NCBI RefSeq assembly: GCF_050937815.1
Contig: NZ_JACDIJ010000001.1
Span: forward strand, 1 to 64,000
DNA length: 64,000 nt
Source: Treponema_C sp050937815
GTDB taxonomy: Bacteria > Spirochaetota > Spirochaetia > Treponematales > Treponemataceae
Reading direction: 5' to 3'
The notes under the pieces were generated by a model that made no database searches, was not told the origin of the DNA, and saw only the letters and a list, made by a program, of their open reading frames with translations. Both the position numbers and the translations under genes were made by a program. This document shows, piece by piece, positions 41,133 through 50,611 of the stretch (positions are counted from its first letter, which is position 1; the number at the start of each line of letters is the position of its first letter).

Positions 41133-41160
41133 TTGACAAAAACTCAGAAAATGTTATACT
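41133..41160 (+). promoter_or_regulatory. rpmF-acpP distal promoter
   Basis: Consensus TTGACA (41133-41138), 16-base spacer, TATACT (41155-41160). A second promoter follows about 50 bases downstream. Confidence 0.7.
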
Positions 41161-41181
41161 GTGTTTTAACACTTGACGGTC

Positions 41182-41210
41182 TTGTCATAATATGGCATTT
41201 CGGTTATAAT
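41182..41210 (+). promoter_or_regulatory. rpmF-acpP proximal promoter
   Basis: TTGTCA (41182-41187), 17-base spacer, consensus TATAAT (41205-41210). It lies 28 bases before the rpmF ATG, giving tandem promoters to a ribosomal protein and acyl carrier protein. Confidence 0.75.
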
Positions 41211-41237
41211 AATTGATATTTTTAGAGAGGTTATATA

Positions 41238-41426
41238 ATGGCAGTACCCAGAGCAAAAACGTCAAAAGCGCGTACAAGAAGACGGCAGGGAATAAATATG
41301 CGTTTGAACGCTCCCCACCTCATTGAATGTGCTAATTGCGGAAATTTAATTATGCTTCACCGTGTATGTCCGAAATGCGGATTTTATCGCGGAAGGCAGG
41401 TAATTACGCCGGAAACTAACGGCTGA
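41238..41426 (+). CDS. rpmF: Ribosomal protein L32
   Basis: 62 residues. MAVPRAKTSKARTRRRQGINM at the start and two CxxC pairs (CANCGNLIMLHRVCPKCGFYRGRQV), the zinc-ribbon form of bL32. It sits in the 50S exit-tunnel region. It precedes acpP, as rpmF often precedes fatty-acid genes in bacteria. Confidence 0.95.
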   Translation: MAVPRAKTSKARTRRRQGINMRLNAPHLIECANCGNLIMLHRVCPKCGFYRGRQVITPETNG

Positions 41427-41440
41427 CAGGAGTTTTAACA

Positions 41441-41677
41441 ATGGATGAATTATTCAGCAAAATGCAAAAACTGATTGCCGACAAATTGGAAATTGAAGAA
41501 TCGAAGGTTACACTGGATGCTTCGTTCCGTCAAGACCTCGGTGCCGACAGTCTTGATACCTATGAATTGGTCTATGCTATTGAAGAAGAATTGGGCGTAA
41601 GCGTCCCGGATGATAAGGCAAGCGAATTCGAAACGGTGCGCGATGCCTATGAATTTTTAAAAACCCAACAAGCATAA
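41441..41677 (+). CDS. acpP: Acyl carrier protein
   Basis: 78 residues. FRQDLGADSLDTYELVYAIEEELGV carries the serine that receives 4'-phosphopantetheine (GADSL). It carries growing acyl chains in fatty-acid synthesis. It starts 14 bases after rpmF with CAGGAG upstream, and rnc follows. Confidence 0.95.
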   Translation: MDELFSKMQKLIADKLEIEESKVTLDASFRQDLGADSLDTYELVYAIEEELGVSVPDDKASEFETVRDAYEFLKTQQA

Positions 41678-41737
41678 GTTTGTTTTCGGGAAACAAAAAA
41701 TAAGCGGCTTTTAAACAGCCCTTTTCGGGAACCGGAC

Positions 41738-42547
41738 ATGGACGAAAACTTTTTTTTGCGTATGTCCGGTTTCCGCTGTGTGCCAACCTACGTGCGTTCC
41801 TTTTTTAAAACAAATAAAACCATATCTTCTCGCCGTAAACCCTTGCTTAACGATTTTCAAAAGCGTTTAGGCATTAAATTTAAAGATATACAACTTTTGG
41901 ATACGGCGTTTTATCACCGTTCTTTTTCAAACGAAATCTCCGGAATTGCCGAGAATAACGAACGCCTTGAATTTTTAGGCGATGCCGTTTTGGGAATGGT
42001 AACGGCGGCATATTTGTATAAATCGCTGGCGGAACATCCGGAAGGCGAGTTGACAAAAATAAAATCTTTTGTGGTATCCGAAACGTCTTTATCCGAAATT
42101 GCCTTGAGCATCGGCGTCGAACAATGTTTGTGCTTGGGCAAGGGCGAAGAACTTTCCGGAGGGCGCGGGAAAAAAGCGATTTTAGCCGATGCGATGGAAG
42201 CGGTGTTCGGCGCCTATTATTTGGATTCGGGTTTTAAAGCGGTTGAAAAACTGATACTTGATTTGTTGATACCCCAGATACAAAAGGTAAAAGAAAATCG
42301 GCATGAAAAAGATTATAAAACCTTGTTGCAGGAATTCTATCAAAAAAAATATAAACAATGCCCGCATTATGAGTTGGTGAAAAAAAGCGGTCCGGATCAT
42401 GAACAAATATTTTGGATAAGCGTTTTTTTGGGCGATAAGGTGTACGGGCCGAAGCAGGGCAAAAGTAAAAAGGAAGCCGAGCAGGCTGCGGCACGCTATG
42501 CATGGGAACACTTACGGGAATCGGGCGAGGGGCAAAGTCAAAAGTAG
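41738..42547 (+). CDS. rnc: Ribonuclease III
   Basis: 269 residues, with about 35 residues more at the N-terminus than typical. The catalytic motif NERLEFLGDAVLGMVTAAYLY and LADAMEAVFGAYYLDSG provide the acidic residues, and a C-terminal double-stranded-RNA-binding domain follows (DYKTLLQEFYQKKYK, KSKKEAEQAAARYAWEHL). It processes rRNA precursors and other structured RNAs. The start is the first ATG of the frame; a later one at 41762 is possible. Confidence 0.93.
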   Translation: MDENFFLRMSGFRCVPTYVRSFFKTNKTISSRRKPLLNDFQKRLGIKFKDIQLLDTAFYHRSFSNEISGIAENNERLEFLGDAVLGMVTAAYLYKSLAEHPEGELTKIKSFVVSETSLSEIALSIGVEQCLCLGKGEELSGGRGKKAILADAMEAVFGAYYLDSGFKAVEKLILDLLIPQIQKVKENRHEKDYKTLLQEFYQKKYKQCPHYELVKKSGPDHEQIFWISVFLGDKVYGPKQGKSKKEAEQAAARYAWEHLRESGEGQSQK

Positions 42548-42621
42548 ATAAATAAATGAATTTTGTATATTTTTGTACGATTTTCATTGACATTATATGT
42601 TTTTTTTTGTATGGTTATACT

Positions 42622-43443
42622 ATGAAGAATAAAAAATGCACATTGGTGTTGCTTTTATGTGTTTTTATAGGCTTTCCTCTGTCGGCTTTTCAAGGCGGTC
42701 CTCTTTTGTACTTGCGTGCCGACTTCGGCGGCGGTATAACACTGCCGAGTATTTCGCAGGCAAGTTTAAAAGAATTCAATAAAGACGCCGTTCGAATGAG
42801 CGGTATGATGAGCAGCTTGTTGATGAGCGGGGAGGTTGAAGGCGGCTATGTGTTTGATTCGGAGCGTTTTTTCGGATTGCGTAAAAATCATCCCTTCAGT
42901 GCATTGGGAACCTTTGTTGCCTTAGGCGTGGGGCAGGGAAACACTTCTCAAAAAGTTGAAGCGGTTACTTCCGCAGGCCCGTTCGATACCTTTATGATTG
43001 TGGATTTTACCCCTGTCGTTAACTTCGGTTTAAGTGCAAAGGCTTATTTTTTTAACAATCGATTAACTGTCGGTGCCGCTGTGGGCGGCCGCATGATAGC
43101 TGATATGAGCCCGAATTATCTGGTATATTCGACGGATCCGGGAGTTATTCAGACCGAGGTCGGTCAAATTATCGTTACTCAGGAAATGATGAAAAAAATG
43201 AACCCCCTGATGTTTTCGGTTAAGGGAACCCTTGAATATAATATTCCCGTTTTGGATACAACGGATATAGTTTTGGGCTGGTATACCCGCTACAATATTT
43301 ACCGTCCCAAATATTTAACCGCACCGAAAAAACTTGCCGATTTGGCGGCAACAAACGGCGGGGACATTACAAAGCCCTTTCCCGATTATTGGCTTAATTC
43401 GCTTGACTTCGGCATAAACTTGGGTTTTGCCTTTAAATTATAA
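42622..43443 (+). CDS. Exported protein, probable outer-membrane beta-barrel
   Basis: 273 residues from the ATG at 42622, which begins a signal peptide (TLVLLLCVFIGFPLSAF). The mature part alternates short beta strands and turns (GGPLLYLRADFGGGITLPS, FSALGTFVALGVGQGN, VVNFGLSAKAYFFNNRLTVGAAVGGRM, DIVLGWYTRYNIYRP) and ends in LDFGINLGFAFKL, like the last strand of an outer-membrane barrel. I recognise no family. The lipoprotein gene at 43465 follows with a 21-base gap, so they form a pair. Confidence 0.65.
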   Translation: MKNKKCTLVLLLCVFIGFPLSAFQGGPLLYLRADFGGGITLPSISQASLKEFNKDAVRMSGMMSSLLMSGEVEGGYVFDSERFFGLRKNHPFSALGTFVALGVGQGNTSQKVEAVTSAGPFDTFMIVDFTPVVNFGLSAKAYFFNNRLTVGAAVGGRMIADMSPNYLVYSTDPGVIQTEVGQIIVTQEMMKKMNPLMFSVKGTLEYNIPVLDTTDIVLGWYTRYNIYRPKYLTAPKKLADLAATNGGDITKPFPDYWLNSLDFGINLGFAFKL

Positions 43444-43464
43444 ACGGTTTTGCAAGGAGGATAT

Positions 43465-44994
43465 ATGAAACCCTTTTCTCTATCAAAGCTTTGCTTCATC
43501 TTTATTTTTGCCGCTCTTTTGTTTTGGGCTTGTTCATCCCCCTATATGAATTCGTATTATATACAGCAGCAAAATAAAAATGTACAAGGCGGCGGCAGTC
43601 CGGAACCTGATTGGGGAGGCGGCGATACTCCTCCTCCGCCTCCGGAGCAGCCTCTTGAACCGGGAACAATATCTATGTTTTCGGTGATATTGCGTGACGG
43701 CAAACTTGCCGAACCGAATCACGATACAACCGTTTATACTCAATTGGCGGGAAAGTTATCCGCTTCCGACGGCTTTCCCTTTGCTCTTTATCCGACAAAT
43801 AAATTTACCGATTGGAAATTCAGCAGTAATTTTTCGGCTGCAAATGTGCCCGAAATGCAGTATTCCGGTACGGTACAGTGGGAAGGTTCGGAAGAAGAAC
43901 AGTGGTACAACGGAAGTAATGCGTCTGCCGGGGGAAACACCATAAGTTCTATGAAATATTTCCGCTATTGCGGTAAAAATCCCTTTAATCTTTACACTAA
44001 CGATGAATACGATTTATACGGCGAAGACGGTAATCCCACAGGTGAAAAAGAAGTGCTGATGAAACGGTTTATATTTTACCGTTTTACAGGCAACGGAGGC
44101 GGTGTCGTTTCATTAAACAACTATCTTGTTGCTGTAGATACGTATTCGAAATTGGTATTTTCGTTTGCAAAACCCGTCGAGTTTAAAAATGTGCTCGGAA
44201 ATCAGGTGCCGACAAAATGGGCGCCCGTAGATATAGTTTCTACGGGACCGGGCGGAAAAAAATACCGCTTTTACGAATACGATCCTTCAGGCTATGTAAC
44301 CGAAGACGGTACGTTTCACATGAGTGCTGCATACAAAAATAATTTGGCAAGCGGCAACTACGATCCCGCCTTTACCGGAAAATCTCCGTATCTGGGTTTT
44401 GTCGGCGACGTTCAAAAGCCCATGTTCAAAATATCGAATATTATTCTTAAAAATATTTCAATAAAAGATGTCGGAGGTGATTATCCTATAGCAGGAGGCA
44501 CCGATAAAGCCGAATTCAGGTATGAGTTAAAACTCCGCCACAATAACGGTGAATGGGATATTTTTTCGACGAATAACGGCAATCATTTATCGATAGACAG
44601 GGGAAGTCAGGCGGATTTGGTGGGAAATTATGCGCTTACAATTGAAAAACCCGAAGAAGGTACTCATCGAATAGATATAAGCTGTGATATATGGGAAAAC
44701 GATCCTTTGGCGGGTAATGCCGATGATGTAATCATTAAACATGAAAAATCGCTTTTTACACTTGTATATGATGAAGCGGATAATTCATGGTCGTTAACGG
44801 GAAATCCCGTTCAGTCATATAAGGACGATGACGGAGAATGGAAAGTTACGGCGGTAACTATGCCTAAACTTGAAAGCGGACAAAAAGAAACGATGACAAT
44901 AGGCATTTCAGCCTATATTTGGGATTGGATAGCCGTTTTCAAAAGGGCCGGCTGGGGCGATATGGAATTGTCCTTTGATGTCGAGTGGAAGTAA
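43465..44994 (+). CDS. Large surface-type lipoprotein of unknown function
   Basis: 509 residues. Lipobox at WACSS (Cys about 23) after a hydrophobic signal; then a Gly/Pro-rich linker (GGGDTPPPPPEQPLEPG) and a long soluble part rich in Trp, Tyr, Gly and Asp that looks beta-rich. I recognise no catalytic motif. The ATG at 43465 has an ideal AAGGAGG. It is probably exported to the outer membrane or surface and may act with the beta-barrel protein before it. A terminator follows at 45018. Confidence 0.7.
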   Translation: MKPFSLSKLCFIFIFAALLFWACSSPYMNSYYIQQQNKNVQGGGSPEPDWGGGDTPPPPPEQPLEPGTISMFSVILRDGKLAEPNHDTTVYTQLAGKLSASDGFPFALYPTNKFTDWKFSSNFSAANVPEMQYSGTVQWEGSEEEQWYNGSNASAGGNTISSMKYFRYCGKNPFNLYTNDEYDLYGEDGNPTGEKEVLMKRFIFYRFTGNGGGVVSLNNYLVAVDTYSKLVFSFAKPVEFKNVLGNQVPTKWAPVDIVSTGPGGKKYRFYEYDPSGYVTEDGTFHMSAAYKNNLASGNYDPAFTGKSPYLGFVGDVQKPMFKISNIILKNISIKDVGGDYPIAGGTDKAEFRYELKLRHNNGEWDIFSTNNGNHLSIDRGSQADLVGNYALTIEKPEEGTHRIDISCDIWENDPLAGNADDVIIKHEKSLFTLVYDEADNSWSLTGNPVQSYKDDDGEWKVTAVTMPKLESGQKETMTIGISAYIWDWIAVFKRAGWGDMELSFDVEWK

Positions 44995-45017
44995 GCCGCT
45001 GAAATAAAACACGTAGC

Positions 45018-45056
45018 AAAAAAGGCTGTTTCGGAAAAATCCGGACAGCCTTTTTT
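45018..45056 (+). terminator. Rho-independent terminator of the barrel-lipoprotein pair
   Basis: GGCTGT-TTCGG / CCGG-ACAGCC stem between an A run and TTTTTT. It lies 24 bases after the lipoprotein stop at 44994. Confidence 0.85.
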
Positions 45057-45124
45057 ATGAGGGGCGGCTGTACCGCTTTCCGCCTCTGTGCAGGAAGCGG
45101 TATCAGTCAGTTTCCGCTTTTTTC

Positions 45125-45868
45125 TTACTTTTTCTTTATTTCCCGTATGTGCTCTTTAGGCAGTGCGGATTCTACCGTTTTGCGGATTTGCGCGGGGATT
45201 GCGGCCTGTTCTTCCTTTGTCAAACCCGCTGTCGCAACGGGAGGATGTATGGTCAGTATAAGATGACCTTTTTTAAGCGATTTATGTTCTTCCCACAAGC
45301 GCCAGGTTCCGTCAATCGTAAAGGGAACTATGGGAGCTTCGGAACGGTAGGCCAGCTTAAAACTTCCCGCTTTAAATTCGGCCACCGGTCCTCCGCGGCT
45401 TCTGGTGCCTTCGGGGAAGATAACAAGGGGGTAGCCTCTTTGTACGGTTTTTACCGCTTCGCTCATAGCTTCAACCGATTGGCGTCGGTCTTTGCGGTTG
45501 ATAAACACGCACTGCATTTGTTTCATCCATGCGGATAAAAGCGGCACCTTTAATATTTCGATTTTCGAAATAAAGGCGATGCTTTTGGGAACATAACCTA
45601 AAAGAAGCGGAATATCCATATAGCCTTGATGATTGCCTATCATAACAAAGCTTTCGCTTTGAGGAATATTTTCCATTCCCCGCACTTCAACGGTACTGCC
45701 GCTCAAACCGATAACCATCTGTGTCCATTCGGCAATCTTTTCTTTTACTATTGCATCGCGCTCGGCGATTTTTCCCTCGGCTTCAAGGCGCCTTACCGTT
45801 TTTAAAAGGGCGCGTGATGCGATAAGATAAACTGCAAATTTAAAAAAAGCGATTATTGTATGCAACAT
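45125..45868 (-). CDS. plsC: 1-acyl-sn-glycerol-3-phosphate acyltransferase
   Basis: 247 residues. An N-terminal membrane segment, the HX4D motif in VMIGNHQGYMDIPLLLG, the FINRKDRR block and FPEGTRSRGGPVAEFKAGSFKLA. It acylates lysophosphatidate to phosphatidate, the substrate of CdsA. It lies 57 bases downstream of the DUF5692 operon, separated by a palindrome at 45882-45917. Confidence 0.9.
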   Translation of the reverse strand: MLHTIIAFFKFAVYLIASRALLKTVRRLEAEGKIAERDAIVKEKIAEWTQMVIGLSGSTVEVRGMENIPQSESFVMIGNHQGYMDIPLLLGYVPKSIAFISKIEILKVPLLSAWMKQMQCVFINRKDRRQSVEAMSEAVKTVQRGYPLVIFPEGTRSRGGPVAEFKAGSFKLAYRSEAPIVPFTIDGTWRLWEEHKSLKKGHLILTIHPPVATAGLTKEEQAAIPAQIRKTVESALPKEHIREIKKK

Positions 45869-45881
45869 AAAGATGAGTATA

Positions 45882-45917
45882 GCGGATTTTACCTAAAATG
45901 TATACGGTAAAATCCGC
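45882..45917. terminator. 12-bp perfect palindrome between plsC and the DUF5692 gene
   Basis: GCGGATTTTACC (45882-45893) and GGTAAAATCCGC (45906-45917). It follows the stop of the DUF5692 gene by eight bases in the minus direction. There is no U run, so it is a weak or Rho-assisted terminator, or an mRNA-stabilising stem. Confidence 0.5.
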
Positions 45918-45925
45918 TTGGGATA

Positions 45926-46861
45926 TCAGTTCAAATTGTTATCGGCAAGGACGGCTTTATACGATTTCAAATCGACATAGATATCCTGTGTAACGGGGCA
46001 GCGCTTTGTCTTTTTGATCTGTATAATTTCATATACCAATACCGCAAGGTTCGATACAATCGATAAAATACTTATAACCGTCAAAGCCGCAGGTTTATAG
46101 CTTGATGTTATCGAAAACAGGGGCGAAGTTGAATAACTTGAAAAGGTTATTGAAAACATTGCCCACAAAGCGAGGGTTTGGGCGCGGTGCTGAAGCCATG
46201 CGCCTTTTTTAAGAAAAAACTCACTGATTGTGCACGAAAGCAGCAATAAAAGACCTGCGTACATCGAGCGAGTGGATATACAGTTATAACAGTATGAAAG
46301 GTTCCACAAATCGTAGGCAATAATCCAAAACCACAATTGGTCGGGCCAAATCATATCCTTTGACTTTGTTTTTGCAACACGTATGCCGAATATACCCGTT
46401 AAAGTTAAAATCAATACGATACCGGCGATTGCGTTTAAAATATTCCATATGCCGCCTTGCATAAACAAACCGTCTACGGGATTGACAACCGCTTGACCGG
46501 CATATGCGGCATATACTTCAAAGTCGCGGTATACGGCTTCGGCAATATTGATTGATAAAATCAAAGCGGGAAAAAACAACAGCCACTTTTTTGTGTCGGC
46601 ACCCTTTATGTAGCGGATTGCCATAAAGCCGATAACACCGGCAAGGGCCGAATAGGTTTTTACGACGGGAAACCAGTCGCCGCTTCCGCGCACGGCCGTT
46701 TTAGGCCATACCGTAAAAGTTAACACAAGGGGTAAGACGATATATACGGCAATCGACAGCCATTTACTGCGCCGTGTAAGATCATTGACCAAAATAAGGC
46801 CGGCAAGAACGGCTAAAGCGATTAAAATATTTTGCCATGTATAATTTGTAAAAAAGAACAT
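45926..46861 (-). CDS. DUF5692-like polytopic membrane protein (paralogue 1)
   Basis: 311 residues and about nine membrane helices. A segment DQLWFWIIAYDLWNLSYCYNCISTRSMYAGLLLLLS carries the conserved aromatic and cysteine-rich centre that also occurs in the paralogue at 49720 (VFWGTVCWIIAYTIWNWIFV), so the two share ancestry. I believe this is the DUF5692 family, but the name is from memory. It is the last gene of the operon, 55 bases after the reductase gene. Its role may be as membrane redox or transport partner of the neighbouring oxidoreductases. Confidence 0.6.
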   Translation of the reverse strand: MFFFTNYTWQNILIALAVLAGLILVNDLTRRSKWLSIAVYIVLPLVLTFTVWPKTAVRGSGDWFPVVKTYSALAGVIGFMAIRYIKGADTKKWLLFFPALILSINIAEAVYRDFEVYAAYAGQAVVNPVDGLFMQGGIWNILNAIAGIVLILTLTGIFGIRVAKTKSKDMIWPDQLWFWIIAYDLWNLSYCYNCISTRSMYAGLLLLLSCTISEFFLKKGAWLQHRAQTLALWAMFSITFSSYSTSPLFSITSSYKPAALTVISILSIVSNLAVLVYEIIQIKKTKRCPVTQDIYVDLKSYKAVLADNNLN

Positions 46862-46916
46862 AATTCCTCCATGCGGAGCGGGCGAAAGCCGAAGTTCCGT
46901 CCGCCCCGAAAATCGG

Positions 46917-48077
46917 TTAAAAAGATATTTTTATATCCGATATCGGATAGGCTTTACACGAATGTATATAGCCGAATTTTTCGTCCGCCAAGCGCAAGAG
47001 GGCGCCGCGGGGCATAAAAACCTTGCCGTCTTCCAGTTTGACGCGGCATAAACTGCATTCGCCGCTTCTGCAGCACACGTTTACGCGCACGCCCGCACGC
47101 TCAAGGCTGGTAAGAAGCGATTCGCTCGATTTTCCTTCAATCGTTTTACCGCCGACCGAAATTTTAAACACTTCTTTACCTTTAAGGTTTTCGGGCCAAA
47201 AGGGTTCGTTTTGAATATCCTGACGCGAGCCGAACATTTCGCGGCGGATATTTTTCGGTTTAATTTTTAATTCTTCAAGCGCTTTGGTGCAAAAATCGGT
47301 CATAATGTGGGGGCCGCATAAATAGTAGGTTGCATCCGCCGGCTTTTTTACAAAGCTTTTTATGCGTTTTGCATCGATAAAACCTTTTTCACCCTTGTAT
47401 TTGGGATCGTCGGATATAACCAGCTGATAGTGAAAATTCGGATAGTTTTTGGCAAAAGCGCTCAACTCTTCGTGATAGGCCGCATATTCTTCCGTGCGGT
47501 TGCCGTAAATCAAAAAGATTTCCCGGTCTTGGCCGCTTTCAAGAATTTCGCGCGTCATACTCAAAAAGGGCGTAATACCGCTTCCGCCGGCTAAAAACAC
47601 CGAGCGTTTTGAGTGGAACACGGGGTTGTAATGAAAGCGTCCCGAAGGAGAAGTCGCCGTAAAGGTATCGCCTTTTTTTACCTTTTTCAAAAAGTAATTG
47701 GAAACAAAACCTTTTTTTACTCCTGCAACCGTAATTTCGTAATAGGAGCGCTGTTTGGGCGAAGACGAAATACTATAGGGCCTGCTTGTACATACGCCGT
47801 CTATTTCGACATAGACATTGATGTATTGACCTGCTTCAAAGGGGGGAAGGTAGCCCGTTTTCGATACAAAGCGGAATACCTTTGTGTCTTTGGCGACGGT
47901 GTAAATATCCGATACGGTTAATTCCAATTTGCCCGGATGCAGTTTTGCAAGGCAGCTTTGTACCGAATCCTTTTGGACTAAGATATCCATACCGCTTTTG
48001 CGGGCGAATTTAATTTCTTCAAGCACTTCCTTTCCGTTTTCCATAGTGCCGATAAGGGTTTCTTTGATAGTAGGCAT
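46917..48077 (-). CDS. Flavin/NAD(P)H and 2Fe-2S oxidoreductase (ferredoxin-reductase type)
   Basis: 386 residues. Residues about 45-150 are an FAD-binding barrel (the RPYSISSSP motif, RxYS); about 155-285 an NAD(P)-binding domain (FLAGGSGITPFLSMTREIL, YYLCGPHIM); about 305-386 a plant-type 2Fe-2S domain with CRSGECSLC and a fourth Cys in IHSCKAYP. This matches reductases of the Hcr or oxygenase-reductase type that pass electrons from NAD(P)H via FAD to a cluster. Its ATG overlaps the stop of the CrtI-like gene (ATGA at 48075-48079), so the two are translationally coupled and probably partners. Confidence 0.85.
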   Translation of the reverse strand: MPTIKETLIGTMENGKEVLEEIKFARKSGMDILVQKDSVQSCLAKLHPGKLELTVSDIYTVAKDTKVFRFVSKTGYLPPFEAGQYINVYVEIDGVCTSRPYSISSSPKQRSYYEITVAGVKKGFVSNYFLKKVKKGDTFTATSPSGRFHYNPVFHSKRSVFLAGGSGITPFLSMTREILESGQDREIFLIYGNRTEEYAAYHEELSAFAKNYPNFHYQLVISDDPKYKGEKGFIDAKRIKSFVKKPADATYYLCGPHIMTDFCTKALEELKIKPKNIRREMFGSRQDIQNEPFWPENLKGKEVFKISVGGKTIEGKSSESLLTSLERAGVRVNVCCRSGECSLCRVKLEDGKVFMPRGALLRLADEKFGYIHSCKAYPISDIKISF

Positions 48078-49612
48078 CAGTCCATCTCCTTTAGAATTTT
48101 TTTAGCGACGGTATTGCCGTACATATAGTTAGGGCCGAATCCGCACGTGTTTACCCAGCCGCTTGCAAAGTCGAGGTTGGGGATAAAGGTATCGCGCGGA
48201 AAGAAAAACACGGAAGATTTTAAATCCTGCTCATAACCGTAAATCGCTCCTCCCGGATGATTTAAATAACGCATGTGGGTAATCGGCGTTGCGATTTCCA
48301 TTTCTTCGATATGGCTTCTAAAGCCCGGATAGCGTTTTTCGAGGCGCTCTACAATCGTGTTTGCCGCATCGTACTTTGCTTTGTGGTATTGTTCGGGCGA
48401 AAGTTTTTCCCAAGCGGTACCGTATTTGAGGGTTCCGGCCGTTACGATACTCGTTCCTTTGGGCGATACTTCAGGGTCGTCAACCGTGTAACAGGTGGAA
48501 ACAATCGGGTCTATGCTCGTATCCAATTCATAGGAGTTCATAAAATCGCGGTTTGCATCCAAACTGTCGTAGGTTAAATTGAACGAATCGGTAAAGCCGA
48601 TTGTTTCGGGCGGGCAGTCCAAACCGATAAAGCAGGTGAGGGCGGAAATACCGACGGTGTACGCCTTTAAATATTCGCGCGCTTCGGCAGGAACTTCTTT
48701 TTCGTCGAGGAGGTTTGCATAGGTTGCCGTCGGCGAAATGTTGGAAATGATTTTTTTACAGCGGTATTTTTCGCCGTTTTCGTCGATAACTCCGACCGCC
48801 TTACCCTTTTCCAAAACGATTTTTTTAATGCCCAAATTAAAAAATACCGCGCCTCCCGCTTTTTTTATCGCTTCGGTTAAAGCCTGCGAAATAACCTGAG
48901 AACCGCCGCGGAGGTAGTAGGGCTTGTCTTCGGTGTAAATATAAGTACAGCGTGCCAAAATCGTAAAGGGAAAGCGCGCGGGCGGCATACCCATAAAGCA
49001 CCAGTAGGCCGAAAGGCAAAGCTGTAATTCTTTACTTTTAAAGAATTCGTTTAAAACGTCGTCCGTGCTTTTAACCCCGTATTTTGCAAGGGTGGGGTAC
49101 AGTTTCGGGAATCCCGCTTTCATAATCAGTTTTTTTAACGCAGGAGGCTCGCCGCCGGAACTTTTAGCGCTTTTTTCCATAAAGGCGACGGTTTCTTCGT
49201 TAAACTTCCATACCATTTCGTAGTAGCGTTTTATTGCTTCTTTTTCTTCGGGAAAGGCTTTGATAAGAGCCGCTTCAGCCTTCATTCTGTCCGCAGGAAG
49301 CGCAACGCCTTTTCCGCCGGGTAAATTGATTTTATACAACGATTCGATTTCTATCCAATCGATTTTATCGGTAATACCGTATTCGTCGAAGAGCGTGCGA
49401 AGCGGACCGGGTTTTTCCGGCGTTCCCATTGAACTTAATTGGTGCAAAGCTACTTCGAATTCGAACCGTCCGCGGCAAAAACTTGTTCCGCATCCGCCGG
49501 GAATATTGTGCCGCTCGAATACGGCAACCTTTTTTCCCGCCTGTGCCAAAGTAACTGCGGCCGAAAGTCCTCCGTTACCGGCACCTATAACAATAACATC
49601 ATATTGCGGCAT
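48077..49612 (-). CDS. CrtI/phytoene-desaturase-like FAD-dependent oxidoreductase
   Basis: 511 residues. QYDVIVIGAGNGGLSAAVTLAQAGKKVAVFERHNIPGGCGTSF is the FAD dinucleotide-binding motif of the CrtI/amine-oxidase superfamily, and PGGAIYGYEQ (about residue 450) with GFGPNYMYGNTVAKKIL at the C-terminus fit too. In this superfamily such enzymes desaturate, saturate or isomerise isoprenoids, including retinol-saturase-like types. The substrate is unknown. I chose the ATG at 49612 (GGAGG upstream); the longer frame has no plausible ribosome-binding site. It is coupled to the reductase downstream. Confidence 0.8.
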   Translation of the reverse strand: MPQYDVIVIGAGNGGLSAAVTLAQAGKKVAVFERHNIPGGCGTSFCRGRFEFEVALHQLSSMGTPEKPGPLRTLFDEYGITDKIDWIEIESLYKINLPGGKGVALPADRMKAEAALIKAFPEEKEAIKRYYEMVWKFNEETVAFMEKSAKSSGGEPPALKKLIMKAGFPKLYPTLAKYGVKSTDDVLNEFFKSKELQLCLSAYWCFMGMPPARFPFTILARCTYIYTEDKPYYLRGGSQVISQALTEAIKKAGGAVFFNLGIKKIVLEKGKAVGVIDENGEKYRCKKIISNISPTATYANLLDEKEVPAEAREYLKAYTVGISALTCFIGLDCPPETIGFTDSFNLTYDSLDANRDFMNSYELDTSIDPIVSTCYTVDDPEVSPKGTSIVTAGTLKYGTAWEKLSPEQYHKAKYDAANTIVERLEKRYPGFRSHIEEMEIATPITHMRYLNHPGGAIYGYEQDLKSSVFFFPRDTFIPNLDFASGWVNTCGFGPNYMYGNTVAKKILKEMD

Positions 49613-49719
49613 AATGCCTCCTATAAAATTATCACGGGCTTGTCTGAAAACAAACGGTTCTTGAAACAACCGTCTTTTAAAACAGCCCGTGTCGATAAGC
49701 AAAAATTATAAAACGATTT

Positions 49720-50571
49720 TTATTTTACTATGCTCATAATTGCAAAATAACAGGGAACGGCCATTAAAATCAGGTTTATAATCATGAGAACTGCCTGTAC
49801 CCCCGTTTTTTGACTGGCCTTAACAAAGGCGGTAACTTTTTCGCTTTTTAATTTTTCTTCAAAGATTTGTTTACATGAAATCTGTAAAATGCCGCCGACG
49901 GTCAAAGAATTTGCACGGAACAAAAGCCATAAACCGGGGTTTCGTGTGATAATACAGCCGAGAAGAGGCATACCGAGGATGGCAAAGTGCAGGTAGGCAA
50001 TCGAGGGACTGAATTCGTCGGTAACGAAAATCCAATTCCAAATCGTGTATGCGATAATCCAGCATACGGTTCCCCAAAATACGTACTGTTCGCTTGCTCC
50101 GTAGCTGTTTGCTTCGTAGATGTACGAAAAGACATAGCTTTTGCCCGAAAGGTTATACCACGAGGGTGCCAATGCCCACACGGATACCGCCAAAACCAAA
50201 CCGGTTACAAAGTTAAAATATTTTTTATATTTTAAATCGGTAAAGGTTGCTTCAAGAATGTTGATGCTTAAAAACGCCAATACCACCCAAACAAACCACT
50301 TACCGTTAATGCCGGCAAAATAGTCCAAAAAGACGGCGGCAACGATTGCGGTGCGAAGAACGATAAGCGTCGAAAGTTTAAGCTTTTCGAAAAAAACGGT
50401 TTTTAAATACATTAAAACCAAAAAGGGAAGCACTACATTAACGGGTATGTTCGCCCAAATCGGAAAATACGACGTTAAAAAAGATACAACCCAAATGATG
50501 AGCGCGGTGCATACCCATACGCCGAAATGCGGCAAGTTTTTTGCCATAACACGATTTTGAAAATTGTTCAT
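49720..50571 (-). CDS. DUF5692-like polytopic membrane protein (paralogue 2)
   Basis: 283 residues and about eight helices. The central YVFWGTVCWIIAYTIWNWIFVTDEFSPSIAYLHFAILGMPLLGC matches the corresponding part of the paralogue at 45926, and the N-terminal half is similar in helix spacing. Heading the operon, it starts at 50571 (GAGGA upstream). It precedes the CrtI-like gene by 107 bases. A pair of paralogous membrane proteins flanking two coupled redox enzymes is notable. Confidence 0.6.
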   Translation of the reverse strand: MNNFQNRVMAKNLPHFGVWVCTALIIWVVSFLTSYFPIWANIPVNVVLPFLVLMYLKTVFFEKLKLSTLIVLRTAIVAAVFLDYFAGINGKWFVWVVLAFLSINILEATFTDLKYKKYFNFVTGLVLAVSVWALAPSWYNLSGKSYVFSYIYEANSYGASEQYVFWGTVCWIIAYTIWNWIFVTDEFSPSIAYLHFAILGMPLLGCIITRNPGLWLLFRANSLTVGGILQISCKQIFEEKLKSEKVTAFVKASQKTGVQAVLMIINLILMAVPCYFAIMSIVK

Positions 50572-50611
50572 GGAAATCCTCACTGGTTGGAAATACTTAT
50601 ATAGATATTAT

